From Seriola aureovittata (taxonomy: Eukaryota; Chordata; Actinopteri; Carangiformes; Carangidae): a stretch of 64,000 bases of DNA. The notes beneath the pieces were generated by a model. That model was given only the letters and a program-made list of their open reading frames with translations. It had not been told where the DNA came from and searched no databases. The position numbers and the translations under genes were made by a program. This document shows, piece by piece, positions 1-14,084 of the stretch. The stretch covers positions 8,128,501 to 8,192,500 of the forward strand of contig NC_079377.1 in NCBI RefSeq assembly GCF_021018895.1. The letters run 5' to 3'. Positions within the stretch are counted from its first letter, which is position 1; each line of letters opens with the position of its first letter.

Positions 1-618
1 TAAAAAGAATATAATCAGGCCACGTTCTTAACCTGCGAGACCAGAGTGTGGAGGCAGTGCTGATACAAGAGGCTGTTGTGAGGGGAAAAAAACATGCAGG
101 CTTGTTTTCTGCCATGTCATTTGTACGCAATAAAACTAACTTGTCATTGCTAAAATAAGTTCCACAGCCCATCAAAGGAGGATGTGGTTATTACACGACA
201 CCAACAGCCCTTATCTGCACATACACTTCTATTTAATATAAAATCTTCCAGTGAATGCAGTAACGCATAAATGTATTGAATTATCAATTCAATAGTGGGA
301 GAAACAAGGTTTCCCAAGGCAAAAAAACAACAGGTTTAAAGGTTGAGACCAATACATGAACTCTCAATTCATCAAGAGTAGTCTGTTGACATTTTGACCA
401 ACAAAAACAAATGGTAGATGAGATGGTCTACATGAAGTAAAAGTGATTTACAGAGTTCTTAAAATAACCCCAGGGACGTAAAAGGGTGAAAATTAATCTA
501 CAGTGGGTAGTTACAAGACTTAAAAGTAAAGTAAACAGTGCAAATAATGTTAAACCTGTCTAAGCTGCTATTATTTGGAGCAGTAAGGTGTGTGCAGTAG
601 GTTAATGGGAGTAGTAAA

Positions 619-675
619 GTGTGAGTGTGTGTATGTGTGTGTGCATGTGCGTGCGTGCGTCTGTGTGTGTGTGTG
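619..675. repeat. (TG)n-rich microsatellite
   Basis: Imperfect TG/TGCG repeat. On the LYST transcript it is a CA-rich tract about 18 nt after the donor of exon 846-693. Confidence 0.9.
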
Positions 676-692
676 AATAACGGTGGACCTAC

Positions 693-865
693 CTTCTTCC
701 TGCTTGGCCATGTCCTCAGGATTGCTTTCACTGTCAGCGTCGTAGCCCTCCTCCTCCCCTGGGGGCTTGACGCCACAGCTCTGCACTTCGTCCACCTCCT
801 CAGACAGATAGTCTGATGGGGCCACTCCCTCCACCAACACCTGGAGCTTTGAACAGAAAGAGAGT

Positions 866-943
<78 letters not shown>

Positions 944-1336
944 AGGAGGAAGAGAGGAAACAGTCAGTTCAATACAGTCCAAACATAACCAAACCTGGTC
1001 AACTGTCAAGCGGTTTGTAAGATAAGAATCATTTCAAAGACTTACTCAATCTGGTTTACAAACCTTGACTAAAAATGTAATGCTAAAAAATACTAAGCAT
1101 GACAAGCAGCGGCCTTACCACTAATACAGTGAATAAATTGCCAACAAAATGTTTTCAAGTGATGTGGAAGAGAAAATAAAGTACAAGATTCTGGTCATAA
1201 GGCAAATATCAGCTGACTTCTGCAGCACTCACACAGCCCAGTTTCTTGATGTGAACAGTAAGTCATCATATGTGTATACACACACACACAGACACACAAT
1301 CACACACAGACAGACAGACAGTCGCGCACACACACA

Positions 1337-1387
<51 letters not shown>

Positions 1388-4300
1388 ACTCAAGTAAACA
1401 GTCTAAACCCTTTACTGTTCAAAGAACAGGCTTATTTTAATACACACATCTATTCCTTTCAACATAAAACTTGGCAGCTGTGATATTCAATTGCAGGTGA
1501 AGTAAACAATTCAAACAAGAGTCCTTCAGTGTACAAACTTGGTGGCGGAAGACTAATCTTGGAGCTTCACAGCACACACTTGCAATGGTTAAGTGAACGT
1601 TACACTCTACTGGGCTCACTGGGAAAGAACTAAGCTCTTAGGAAATAGGTAAATCTATTATATAAAAGGCTAAATCCTCCTATGTTGGAACAGGCTTAGT
1701 CAGACAGGCATTTTAAGACTTGTGGAAAACACATCTAAGGCTGTGAGACAGGAGGCACCCATAACCAGGCGGCAAGTCATTTTAGTGAGGACAGACAGAC
1801 AAAAGTGATCATCTTTTTGCAATTTATTTTTTCTTCTGTATTCATCTCACTTCTTGGAACATATAAAAGCAGTTGTATGTCTGCTCCGAACCATATATGG
1901 TCTTGAAAATCTTTAATTAATGCAGCCTACAGCAATGACAGTGTCACTGTTGAGGAGGCAGAAGTTGCTGTGATGTAAGGATTTTCCTTTCTCATCTGGC
2001 CAGTCATTGTTGTGTGAAATTATCGACATGCGTGAATATAACCAATTTATTTTTTATGTGCTCATGCATACTTTAAAAAGTTACACTAACATGAAAATGT
2101 TTTAAAACAAAGTAATCTCTTTGGATGTCAAAATGAGGCCATGCTTACATCCAGTTTATTCTCTAAACAAGCGCCATCATTATTTCATCTGCTGTTTTGT
2201 TGCACGTCAGGGAGATAACAGCTGCTTAGCAACGTAGTGCGAGTGGCCATACACAGATGCCCCGAGGATTGACGATGCTTGGCTGGAAAATGGTTTACCT
2301 TTCATTGTACATTTGCTTCCTGAATAAACACCACTGCTCTTTATATTTTGACATGGTGTTCAGTTACTTCTCAGCCAAAGAAGCAGCAGGTAATACAATG
2401 TGGTAACTGAACACAGTCTGCTTCCTTTTACTGGGAAAAAAAGCAATAAAACAACTGTATAGGGAGTATGCTTTCGTTTGTGTTTAAATTTACTAATTAA
2501 CTCCTGTGTTGATCAATCACCCTGACCAGAATTGTCTTCCTTGAAAGCAGCTTATTGGGCACAATGGGAGATCAGTTAATATCACTGGGTAGCACACAAG
2601 AAGATGCAGTTTGTTTCTGGTCACATTTCCCTGTTTAAAAATTGTGCGATCTCCCTTGACCGTCTCTCGTTCTCACCCCTGCCTGCCAGCCTCAGAGGCA
2701 TTTGCCCATTTGCCAACTTGCTGAAATTAGTGATTGAAAAATAAAAAAGAGCAAGGGAAAGGCAGAGCAGAAGAGACAGAGGGACTGAGCAAACAAGAAA
2801 GGGAAACTACAGAAACTTACTTATGTGGTCCCTATTTCATTGCAATTACTGACAATTGGTATTTTTGGACATGTAATGCCGCTAGTTGACAGGAGAGATA
2901 TGACATGATGGAAGGAGATACACAGCATAGTTATCTGGTGGGCTATGAACCAAGTGTCTTGATGCCTGACTGGCTATAACCTGAACTGGCCTCTTGATAC
3001 ATGAGTAGCTCAAATAACTTGATAATATAAAAAGGTGCATGTAACACTCACAGGTTCTCCAAAGGCAGGACTCACCCTGTCTGGCTTTTCCTCAGGGGGC
3101 TCAGGACAAGATGACACCTCAGCCAAAGCCACTCTCAGGAGAGAGTCAAAGAGAGGAACAGCAAGGTCAGAGTTCACCACCCCTGAGCGGGAGAGCTGGT
3201 CTCTCACCTCAATCAGGGTTTCTTCCACTGACTGGAGCTAGTGATGAGAGGAGACATAACAGTTTAACTGAGACCAGGGTAAAAGTGCTTATTTTTGTTG
3301 TTGATGTGGTTAGGGATTAGTTGATCAGTGTGATATGAAGTGACATACCTGATAAGAAAGTTCAGGCTCTATCCTCTGAAGGGCTGAGTTAGCACTGTGT
3401 AGACAAATAGCCAGCAAAGCCTCCAGCAGACGAATACTCTGAAGCTGCCACTCTTCCTCCAGCTTCTTTGCAGGATCTTTGGTCTTCCCCTCAGCTGGAA
3501 CGGTGCTGAGGGTGTCGGCTGAATCATGAGTTGTCTCCTCCGCTCCCACTGGAGTGGCTGGCACTGTGGACTCAGGGCTGCCTTTGCCCTTAGCATCCCT
3601 CTTCTTCTTTGCCTTCCCATCCTTGGTCTTACAGGAAAGTTTCTGAATTACCATGGCCATGAGGCGCAAGCAGACATCCAGTCCCCCTAGCCTGAAGAAC
3701 TGCCTCTGGAACAAAGGGCTGGCCAGATAGATCCACCGACACACTGACCAGACATCTGCAGCACGTCGTACCTGCTCTTTGGAAGGCAGAGCCACACTAT
3801 CTGGGGAAAGGTAAGGCAGCCGCCCACCAAGCGGTTCACTAGCTGTACTGTCATACCCTGATGTGTCCTCAGAGTCATTGGCTGAGTCCCGGTCAGAATC
3901 AGCCTCTTTGCTAACACAGAGGAAGGCCACACACAGGAAGAGGTTGATAACATGAAGGTGGGTCTCTGCTCGGCTGCGCCCTGGTCCACGTCCTTGCCCG
4001 CTCCGGCTCTTATGACGTGGATATGCCTCCTTTAGGCCTTCATAGAACTTGCTGAGGCTCTGTGGGCCTTCTCCAGCCCCTCGCGACCCTAGTTCCTCAA
4101 CCAGACCCAAGACAGCTTCTCTTTCTTCAGCATCAGTATTTTCCAGCTCCTGAAGCACCCCGTAAACCTGTTGGTGTCCAGCGCCAATGATCAGAGTCTC
4201 AAACACCTTCAAAGCCAAAGAGCGGGTCTGGTCCAGGTAGACGAGCTCTGTCACCTGATTGAGCCCGTTACAACTGACGAAAAGGTCTCTTATCACCCTG

Positions 4301-7300
4301 TAACATAATAAATAATAATCAAAAATATTAGAAACTAAGCAAATTAAAACAGAACATAAAACACTACACACACCAAATATAAATATGGGTAATTTGTAAC
4401 ACTTTAATGCACTATGCCATGAGCTATGCTTGTCCCTCTTACTAGCCATGGAAAGGATAGATTAAAAAAAGGTCTATGTGAACTCCGAGGGATTCAAATC
4501 TAACAAAGTCTACAACCAGTCAATCAGAGGAAAAGCCACTGCCAACACACAGTACCCTTCACGCTAGGTCCATCATTTATTTCACTTACTCCCTTCAGGT
4601 TGCAGATATAGTTCACCACCATAATTAAGTCAACTTCTGTTAACATGATAAATTACTAACGTACTTTATATATTGTTTTTGCTTTGTGATTGTTGTTGTG
4701 TGTCTCTTTGACTGAGCCACATCAACGATTCATTTCTGTCACATTGTGTCAAAGTTATCTGAATGTGAATGTGTTTAGTTAAAAAAACAAAGCGGAAAGT
4801 TAACCTTTTGCAAATTTGTTTACTGCTCATATACAAATACCGTCGAGGCAGGGGTAAATAATAAACCGTGTCACCTCTGAGTGAAGGTTAAATCAACATT
4901 TGGTGAGAAAAACATCACTCTAGAGATGTGCTGCTGTTACACGTGACTAAAATAAAAACACATTAATCTCAACACGGCACTGTCTCCGCAGTATGATAAG
5001 GACTTGAAACAGATGTTCATTTGAAGCTTTGAGCTCAGTGCATGAAATAGATAAATTTCATAGATTATTAACTTGCTGATTTTTTTCTCTAATTCAAACC
5101 CTTTCTCCAGCCTTCCTCTAAATTAATGTAGAGTTGATTGATTTTGCTTTTTCAGAACATTTCCTCTTTTCATTAGTGATGTGTAAGTCCATCAGAATGA
5201 CAATTCATTAGCCTGCATATTTAATGTTCCCATCTGAAAAATATGGAGTTCTGTTATGCAAGAAGCTGTAGGAGCGGTGCAAGATGATGACAAGGCAGGC
5301 AAGATGTTCAGATGAAGTACAGCTTTGAGAAGATTACTTGTCTTTTAGATCATCTTGCAACAACAATTTCTTTCCACTTGGCATGCTTTTAAATCAATGT
5401 AATATAAAATTCTGTAGCATTAGTCGACCCATTTATGTGAAGGTTAAATAAAAAGTTATCAAATTAACCTTAGTAATTCAATACACTTCTTGAGTTTGTG
5501 AGACCACTAAACACTTAACAATTTAACAACCAAACAATGATTGTTTGGTTGTTTGTCTCCTCCCAAACTACAAAAATTCACGTCGGCCTCAGCAAAGCTT
5601 AAAATGACCATCACATTTTTCAGCTTATGTAAATGTTCCTTGCTCTTTGAATATACAATATATATATATTGATGTGGGTCAATATTTACCTGGTCTCAAC
5701 AATCTGATCTACAACATGACAATCAGATGTTCCTTCAGACCAGTACAGAGTGTGTATATGGTCAAATATAACATATAAGCTTCTACTGGGCCCAGAGAAA
5801 CGTTCGGGTAAAAAAAACACTTTATGTCAAATCTGCTGTTTGGAGAAGCTTTGAAGCTGATGAAAGCTGACTTTTATTTTGACAGTTTTAGAGAAGCCTG
5901 AGATGGAAGAGTGGGACAAGGGAGAGAAATATTTCACTTTATATATCCTGTGGAACTAAAATATCCATCCATACTTTAATAACAAATATAACTAGTAAAA
6001 GCTTTAAACGTGAATGTGCACAATCAAATACAACTTAGGGGAGCACATACTTGACGGATGATCAATTTTTCCTCAGGGCCAAATAATCAAACCCTAACCT
6101 TTTTCAACCAAAACAATACATTTAATTTTGGGTCATCTGATTGTGCCCTTTTATTTAAAAAAAAATTAAATAAATAAATAAATAAAAAGAAAAAAGCCCA
6201 AACCAAAACAAAACAAAATATCTCAAATATGTACATGGCCCAGCAGATGGAGCTGTATAGTCTAACCTAATGAGAGTGATCATGTGCAAGAATGCGCCGT
6301 TTTGTCATGAGTCTAGGTATCAACCTAAACTTGGTTATTTTGACATTGCCATTCAATAAGTATTGCAGTTTGGTTGCCACTGTCCAAGGCTATACAGAAA
6401 AATGTGTGTTTTAGCAGTAGTACATTTGAGCTACCACTGTTTATTTTTGTTATCATTTACCTAGTGTGTTGAAACCTGAAGTTTCAATAAAGGTGTTAGA
6501 CAGTTAAAAGCTGTATGAAGTGGAATTCTTAGAGCTGTTTTGAACAACAAAGAATAAAGAGGCATTATACTTCTATAGCTACTTGGCAGCTTAATTAACA
6601 GCTTATACGTTTCTGTGCCCTTACACAGTAGTGGATTTTTTTTAGTTTAAATATAAAAACCTTTACCTGCTGCCAAAGTACTGGCTCTTGCCTCACTTAC
6701 ACCTTAATTGATATGCTACAATATAATGTGTAATTTGATTATCATTAATAAATGAATCATGAACAAAAAGGGTATTCAAATGTGTATCCCTGCTACGACC
6801 AATTTGTCATCAACTCAAAAAGTGAGATTTTACTGATAAAACTGGTATAATGATGCCTTTTACATAAACATTAGGACCTAAAATTGTTTCCAAGAGTCTT
6901 TTGAAAGGGCTGAGATGAAAAACATCCTGGCTGTAAAGACTGAATGCCAATCAAAGCTGCAAAGAACAGAAAACCACCAAATCCTCCGTCTCTCACTCAG
7001 TTCACAAAACTGTGATAAATTATTGATTAGCATCAATTAGCAATGAGCTGGAGAGAAAAGATCTAATGACAAACAACCTACAAGTGGATTGGGTTTCTTA
7101 CTTTGCGCTGGTTGATTATATTTGCTTTGTGAAAGAAAAAGGAGCAGAACCCATTTCCTGAGTGAGAAATCAGCTAAAACATTTTCAAATCAAACACAAT
7201 AATCTTAAAACAGCATCTCAATGTTTCAGAATATTTACTTAATAAAATAATTTTGATCATTTTTTGGACAGTTTGCAGCAACACGTCTTTTTGCCTAAAA

Positions 7301-10300
7301 ATGTAAAATATAAAACACACGGCCATAATCCTAAAGTTCAGTCCCTTACGACAGGGATGACCCAGAGTAACTAAAAGAATCACTGAAAAAGAACAGACAA
7401 TCAGAAAATTATCTTAAACTGATGTAAAAACAGCTCACCTTGATTTGAGTAGGGCAGGTAGTGTTTGCAGGTATATGAGTAGTATCTCCACAGGCAGGCA
7501 CTGTGTGTGATAGCTGCAGACCTGAGCACAGACAGTGGAAACCCCCAGCTGCTGGGCATGGTGGGCCAGCTCTACCCCTCTCTGCAGCACAGGGTTGAAG
7601 ATGTGTGTGTAGAGTTGCCACTGCACTATAGCATTGCCTCGCAGGGTCAGGTGGCACACATGGCCAGCTATCTGCTGGCTCAGCTGCCAGTCCTCACCAA
7701 ACACTAGTTCTTGATAGGCCTCCAGAGCATTCCACTTCCACAACATGTCCTCTGCCCCCCCTCCACTTGGCAGAATACCCTGGGAGCGGTAGCACAGACT
7801 GGTAGAAATGGATGAAGGCTCCCCTTGCTGCAGGGTTTCCTCCAGACCTGGCAGCTGACTGCTGTCCAGAGTGCAGATGTTACAGGAGGCCAGTTTGGCT
7901 TTCTCTGAGGGCTGACCCCCACCAAGCTGGTCTAGGATCAGTCGACCCAGGACACTGAGAACATGAGACTGGTAACTACGCAGACCGGGTGCTTGGAAGG
8001 CATGCAGCAGGGGTCCTACAACTGAGCGAGGGTCCATACAACAGCAGATTCCGACAGCCTGAACCCCAGCAAGTACCTGGAGAACAGCTGGTCCACTGGG
8101 AGAGAGGCGCTGTAAGAGCCGCAGACATTGGTGAGCACACGCAGCCAGGCAGCAGCAGCGCTCAGGGTAACGCACCGCATCACCCTCCATCCCGTCCTTG
8201 CCATCTCCATCCTCTTCAAAGGGGTTGCGCCTGGCTGCCTGCTTGAAAGCAGAGACAGGCAAACCCGACAGGTCTCTGTGGTGATGCAGGAAGTGTGAAT
8301 ATTCACAGCGACGATGACGGCGTCGGGCACACACGGACTGATGCAGCTGCTCTGACTTTGCCTTCTTGACAGCGCTGATGATCTTGAAGACCCCTGCAAT
8401 GAGACCTCGTAGCCTCTCTGAAGCCTCACCTCCTACTTCAGAATCCCTCGCCCTGCCAAGCCCCTCCAGCCGCAGAACTGTGGCCTCAAACAGCTCCAGG
8501 CCGCGGTGCTGGACAAATTCATGGATGAGCTCGAGCGCCTGGCTAAAGAAAAAGGGGTTGGGTGTGGAAGCCTGCAGGCAACCCAGCAGCACTTGTAGTA
8601 CTCCCTCTAGAAGCTCTGGCAGCAGTAGTGCCCTGTGGCGATAGCGAGAGAATGAAAAGTCATCCTGGACTTCCTGCAGGGTTTTCTTGGGCCGGGGAGC
8701 AAAAGGGTTAGTCTGTCTGTCCAAGCAGCTCCGGATTTTGAGGGTGGCTCGCAGCAGGTCTGTCAGGCTGCGTCTAAGGCTGTCTGGAAGGGTTTCACTC
8801 TGACTCACATCTACTGACATCAGGTGCAAGATGGTGCGTAGTAGCATCCGCTGGACCAGGGCGATGGGCTCTTCGGTCCAGCCTCCAGCAAGCTCTTCTG
8901 CCCCTGTTCCACCTCCACCCCCTCCCCCTGGACCACAGCAGTCACCAAACTCAGTTAGGATCTCAGTGAGAGTTGGTACAACACTGACCGCCAGGCCAGG
9001 GTTGTGGTTGATGCTCATGTCAAACTTACACACCTTCTCCAGTAGGGAGAGCAACACATGGCAGAGATCAAATGGTGAGTTTTCCATGCGGTTGAATATT
9101 GATATTGCAGCTGGGTCAGTCAGGGTTTCAGTGTCTACTATCTGTGACCCAGGGGCTCGGGGATGTGGGTATGGTGCACTCATGATTTCGGTAGTGGTGG
9201 TGCCTGTGGTGGATGTTAACTGTGAGGCCTCTGAACGATGATGCTGACAGCTTACCCTGATGGTGGAACCATGTGATCTTCGAGTCCTTGCACCGCCTGG
9301 GCCTGCGACAGCTTTGTCTTCAGAATTTGCTTCTGAATCTGAGGTAGAAACCTGGGACTTGCGAGCATCCTTCACAGAGTATCTCTGCGCTGTTCTGCGC
9401 GACCGCCTTGACTTCCAGGTGCCACTGCCGACACGGGACCTCTTCCCAGAGTTCTGTTCATCTGTCGCAGCTTTCTGTCCTGCTTTGAGAGGGATGGCCT
9501 TCACCTCCCGGCTAAGGAATACCTCCAGTAAGGACGGCAGGGTGAAATCTGTCCACACACAGAAACACATGTCTATCTTATTCTGGATGTACACACAGAC
9601 ATACAATACCAAGTGCACTTCTAGACATACATACACTGAGGTAATATTAGGTCCAACCATGTTAATGTCACATTTTAGGATTTGAGACTTAATGTTCCAA
9701 TTTTTTTAAGCACTAGCCTGAAAAACATCAGATTTTTTAGTTCAAAAATACTTTTTTTTTTGAAGAATAATCTCAGAAACATAAAGCTCATCTACATGTC
9801 AGCAGCCATGGCCTGTTTGTTAAACATCTTCAGTGAGTATGAATTAATTAAAGTAAAAATGTCTCGGGTCCATGTTAGAGGGGATCAGCAGTCCTGTACT
9901 AAATGCCAGTGTCATCCTGAGGTCACAGGCCTCTACAACCACACGTCCTCTCCACTTGTGTTACTGCTCATATTTGTAAGACTAAGGTTTATCATACTGC
10001 AGTTGCTGGTTATGATTAAAACTGATTCGTCCATCTCAAAAGGAGCTCAACATACAGTTTGCAGTGTTAAGCAAATAAAACCAAACTATAAATAAAAATT
10101 AGTAATTTGATGAGAAAACAGACCCTGTTTACAGTCAAAAGCAATGTTCACACATTCCACTGCCTTCACATAAACCCACCAAACCTAGCGCTGAAAGACT
10201 GCCAGTAGCCGTCAGTGATAATGACACAAATATATAAAAAAGAAAGAAAGCTACAGAAATTTCTGACCCATGAAACACAGTCTGCATTTCAGTTCATCTG

Positions 10301-13300
10301 TACAAAGATATTACTGTTTGCACATCACAGAGAACTGTAAAGCATAGCTACTTTTACACGCATAAAATGAAGTATATAAATTGAAATCATTAGCTACAGA
10401 TAAGGAATAAGAAGTGGTCACATGCCATCACAGCAGAGCAGTGTGAGGTATGTACTGTTAACATCAACCTTTACATGAACAAGTAGCAGAGTAAGTATTT
10501 GCGGGTACTGACCTGGGGCTTTTTCCTCCTGCACAGGAATCTTCCAGACCAGCGGCAGTAGAGACAGCAGCAGAGTGAGCAGCTCCTCTCGACAGGTCAG
10601 CTCCTGAGAGGACAAAAAAAAAAACACCCACAGAGAAGTTACCTGGAAATCCTCCCTGCCCCTCTCCCTTTGGTCACACTCTGATGTCACAACAGGACAC
10701 TCCCACCAAGACACACTCTTGTCGATACTTAAAACAAAATTCCCTTCAGCGTTTCGCCACTTTCTACAAAGCGAAATCACACACTAACATTTGCTTTTTA
10801 TCTGAATTTAATTATTTTCCAAAAAATGCTTTTCACCACAGGAGCTAGTCAGTTATTTACTTGTGTGCATTTAGTTAGCTAGTCTTCTGCGCAAGTGGGT
10901 CAGAGCAATGTAGCACCTACATGACAACTTTACTTCCAAGACCTAGGGGATCTCATGTCTAACCAGGGCATTCCTCACAGCAGAGAGAGAACCAACTCCT
11001 TCATGTGTTAATTAAAACAATCAACCTACTCCTTCATGTGTGAATTAAAAAATGATCAGCTTGCTGCCCGAGCAAGACCATCAAAACACACAGTATCTTT
11101 TTTTCACTGTATAATATGGCGTGTATTGACAGAGTGCATATCCTGGAATAAATCATTACATTTTGTTTAATCACTTTAATTACATGATCATTTAGATGTC
11201 CAAAGTATATTACATTCAGCTACTTCTTGTTTTTCTAATTATTCACATATAAGCAATGCCACTTAGGTTGTGCAGCTCCATTAATCATTGATCTATCAGC
11301 TCTGATACAGTGTAGAGGGAGAGAAAGTGAGAAGGTAATGGGTCCGTCACTTTTGCTGTTCATGTATAATCAATGGCTGCCGGAAATGATGACATTGACT
11401 TATGAGTTACTAATTGAGTGACTCACTAATTAAGTAGTCTTTTCACTAGATACTTTCTCTGGTTATTTACATGAATACTTTTACTTCTATTTAGTCATAG
11501 TTTTTGGATACTCTGACCAAGTGTGACTGTAAATTATACTGCTTTTTAGCTACTAGATGTAGCTAGGTATTTACCATTTGGATTATTCAGCTGACGACCC
11601 CTCTGTACCCAGAGATGACAGTAGCCTGACATTTAACACTTGGCCAGTTGAAAAAAAAAAAAATAAAGAAATGAAAAATCTCAAAAAGAAATCCCTGTTA
11701 GAGCAGACAGACATCTGGTGGCACAGGGAGGGAGTATTTAACACCATGATGGAACAAAACCAATGCAAAATAAATTTTCTACTAAATTCAAACATGTTTT
11801 GCAAGGCACGTGCCTGTCTAAATAAACAAATGTTCATGAAGTGCCAGACCCTGACTGTCACTACAGGCTTGACTCCATTCAGGCCACAACTGACGCACAT
11901 AGCCGACACACACAGCTGGAGCTTGTGATAACGCACATGCACATGAATGCATTAAATTTCTGTAGTGAAAGCTCCTATTAAAAGAGAAAATATACCAAGT
12001 ATGTGTGAAATTAGCAGTATGAGGCCATGGGGACACTGACACACAGGGTCACATTCATAATATTATAATATTTCATCCCGTAATGCATTTGTTACTCCAA
12101 GTCAGAGCATTATGACTACTATGTCCTTAAAGGACACTGAAAATGACTGAGCTCAGGATCACATCTGGAGCCTTTTTAAAAACAGATTGGTAATTACATT
12201 TTATTAAAAGACAAACCATGACTGATTGGTTTCTTGTCCAAATCCCGTTCTTATTTTACCAGTCTATCTCAATGATCCTGACACACTGTAGAACTTTGAA
12301 TTTTGTGGGTATTTAGCTTGTTTATCCACTGATGTTGCACTTTCTCTAAAGCTCATTTCAGATGATTAGCATCAAACCACTTAACACCTCATAAAATCAT
12401 TAGAGAGTTTCATGTCGCTTGACTCCTGAGTCATCAACAGCAACAAATCTGACGAAGGGAAACGGTGAAGAAAGAGGACAAACCCTGACACTCAGAGGTC
12501 ATATTGTTTTCAACTATGTGCTGGTTTCACACTGACCTTTTATGTGGAGCACTCGACTTGTCATGTGAAAGCCCCATCAATCACTCTGGATAAGAGCATC
12601 TCTGAACTTGTTACTTGACCCCAAAAAACACGCACAGATCAGATCAATACATAAACACACTGAGTGTGCTGCAGCATGGGCTCTGCCTGTGAAGTCTGCA
12701 GACCAGTTTATCAGTGTGTAGGCAGAGGAAACACTGGGCTCAGTGAGAGCCCAACAGAGTGCTTACAGGTGGATACCTTTGCCCTTCATGGTACAATATT
12801 GTCCACACCATATCTGTAACATCCATTTTGAAATAGATTAGCACTATACACATATTTTGTGTATTGGATGATAAAAATACAATAAAAACATACACAAAAA
12901 ATTATACGTCAACTGTTCTACATGGATCTGATTATCAGCATCAACATCTTGCATGCATCAGCAGCAGCTGAACTTTCTGCAATCAGTCAGACAATAAAAC
13001 AACATGTGGGCACCGCAGAGCTCATTTCCTCCTAGATACAGCCACTCTACAAATTGTAGTAACAGAAACCATATAGACAACATTGGCCATGTGGTGGTGT
13101 AATAAATGGGTAAAATGCTTTAGAGTGTCTGGAAACGAAAATGGGCATTCAGTTTCTCATGTCCGAGTTCAGGTGGAAATGTAAGCATCTCCTCAAGTGA
13201 AAAAAAATTAATAACGATGGAACAGTGGGAATTTAAAACTTAAAATATACAATATGTCTGTACATGAAATTATACAGCATCTTTTTATTGCATAACCTAT

Positions 13301-14084
13301 TTTCCACCACGGAGTTTTATTGCACTGTGGTCATTAAATACCCCTTTAATCTTACCAGCTACTGTCAGTCTAATGTTTGCATAATCTTTGTTGCTTTTAG
13401 ATGTGTTCATTACACTGTATCTGTACAAACTCTATAATTTCCTTTTGATAAGCAGAGATTAGTTGCAACAGAGGTCACTGAGGCTTATGTGCAGAAATTT
13501 GAATTTGTCATGCAGATATTGAACAACTGAATGAAAAAAGTTTAATACATTTAATACACTAAAAGCAGCAGCCAACAGTTCATTGGGAATATTACTGAAT
13601 TCAGCTACAGTATAAGCACTTGTAATTTCAAACCCGCAGGATTTCAGTTCTCTATGAGAGCAACACGTCGGGTTACCTCTTCCTTCTGCAATGGGGATCT
13701 TTTTGTGTTGAAATCACAACAGCTGCAGTTGCCCTCACTGTAGTTTATGATACGTTTATTTGTGAGATTATTTGTTGCTGAAATGTTATAGAAATGGAAA
13801 CCCACATACTCTTCAACCTTCGCTGCTCGTACCACAGTTTAAATACACAGTCAAGTCAACAGATTGGATGTATGAGCTTAGCTTTTCCTTACCTGGTCAA
13901 TGATTGAGTCCAGGGTGCTGAGCAACAGGAAGCCCCGTCCCCTGACCAGGTACTCCCCCAGTGCCACCATGTGACTCTCCTCTTCATCTTCCTCCCGCGC
14001 CTCCGCTCTCTGGGCCACTGCGCTGCATAGTTGATGTACATCAGTCAGGAACTCCCTCGCCAGTGTGTTACTGGCCCCACTCAT
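693..14084 (-). CDS. lyst: Lysosomal trafficking regulator (LYST), N-terminal part, 3' end off window
   Basis: LYST is a very large cytosolic BEACH-family protein controlling lysosome and lysosome-related organelle size; loss causes Chediak-Higashi syndrome in people. Coding exons read on the minus strand, each with AG/GT borders and matching phase: 14084-13893 (exon itself from 14091), 10603-10513, 9548-7439, 4297-3349, 3237-3052 and 846-693. Together they encode about 1,227 residues. The first exon starts [16 protein letters not shown], close to mammalian LYST. Other conserved blocks are [88 protein letters not shown] and [14 protein letters not shown]. This stretch is helical-repeat-like with acidic Ser-rich linkers; PH, BEACH and WD40 domains lie beyond the left edge. 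The 2,110-bp exon 7439-9548 matches the single giant exon of mammals. The start chosen is the mammal-equivalent ATG, but upstream exons are in frame with it (see separate entries). Identity is very sure; partial only because of the window edge. Confidence 0.95.
858..940. repeat. (AG)n microsatellite
   Basis: About 80 bp of GA repeat, read as (CT)n on the LYST strand, ending about a dozen bases before the acceptor of exon 846-693. Confidence 0.95.
1277..1385. repeat. (CA)n microsatellite with CAGA interruptions
   Basis: The core 1340-1381 is uninterrupted CA; the left part is mixed CACA, GACA and CGCA. Confidence 0.95.
1386..3051. other. LYST intron, nothing recognised
   Basis: AT-rich intronic sequence between exons 693-846 and 3052-3237. 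No coding block with LYST similarity was seen. Bases 1-692 likewise show no exon. Confidence 0.6.
4298..7438. other. LYST intron, nothing recognised
   Basis: AT-rich. It contains the 14-bp palindrome at 5525 and A-rich runs near 6155-6225. No exon seen. Confidence 0.6.
5525..5553. repeat. Perfect 14-bp palindrome
   Basis: AACAACCAAACAAT, one spacer G, then the exact complement. It lies in the LYST intron between exons 7439-9548 and 3349-4297. Confidence 0.9.
10604..13892. other. LYST intron, nothing recognised
   Basis: AT-rich, with one two-copy tandem duplication (10993-11058). The 9549-10512 intron is also featureless. Confidence 0.6.
10993..11058. repeat. Two-copy tandem duplication, about 33 bp unit
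   Basis: Both copies share ACTCCTTCATGTGT and AATTAAAA with a few differences. Confidence 0.6.

Noticed and set aside
8016..9685. Several frames above 80 codons on both strands
   Set aside because: Shadows of the large LYST exon in other frames.
11578..11942. Opposed frames of about 116-119 codons
   Set aside because: They lie in a LYST intron, mirror each other on the two strands, and show no conserved motif or splice support.
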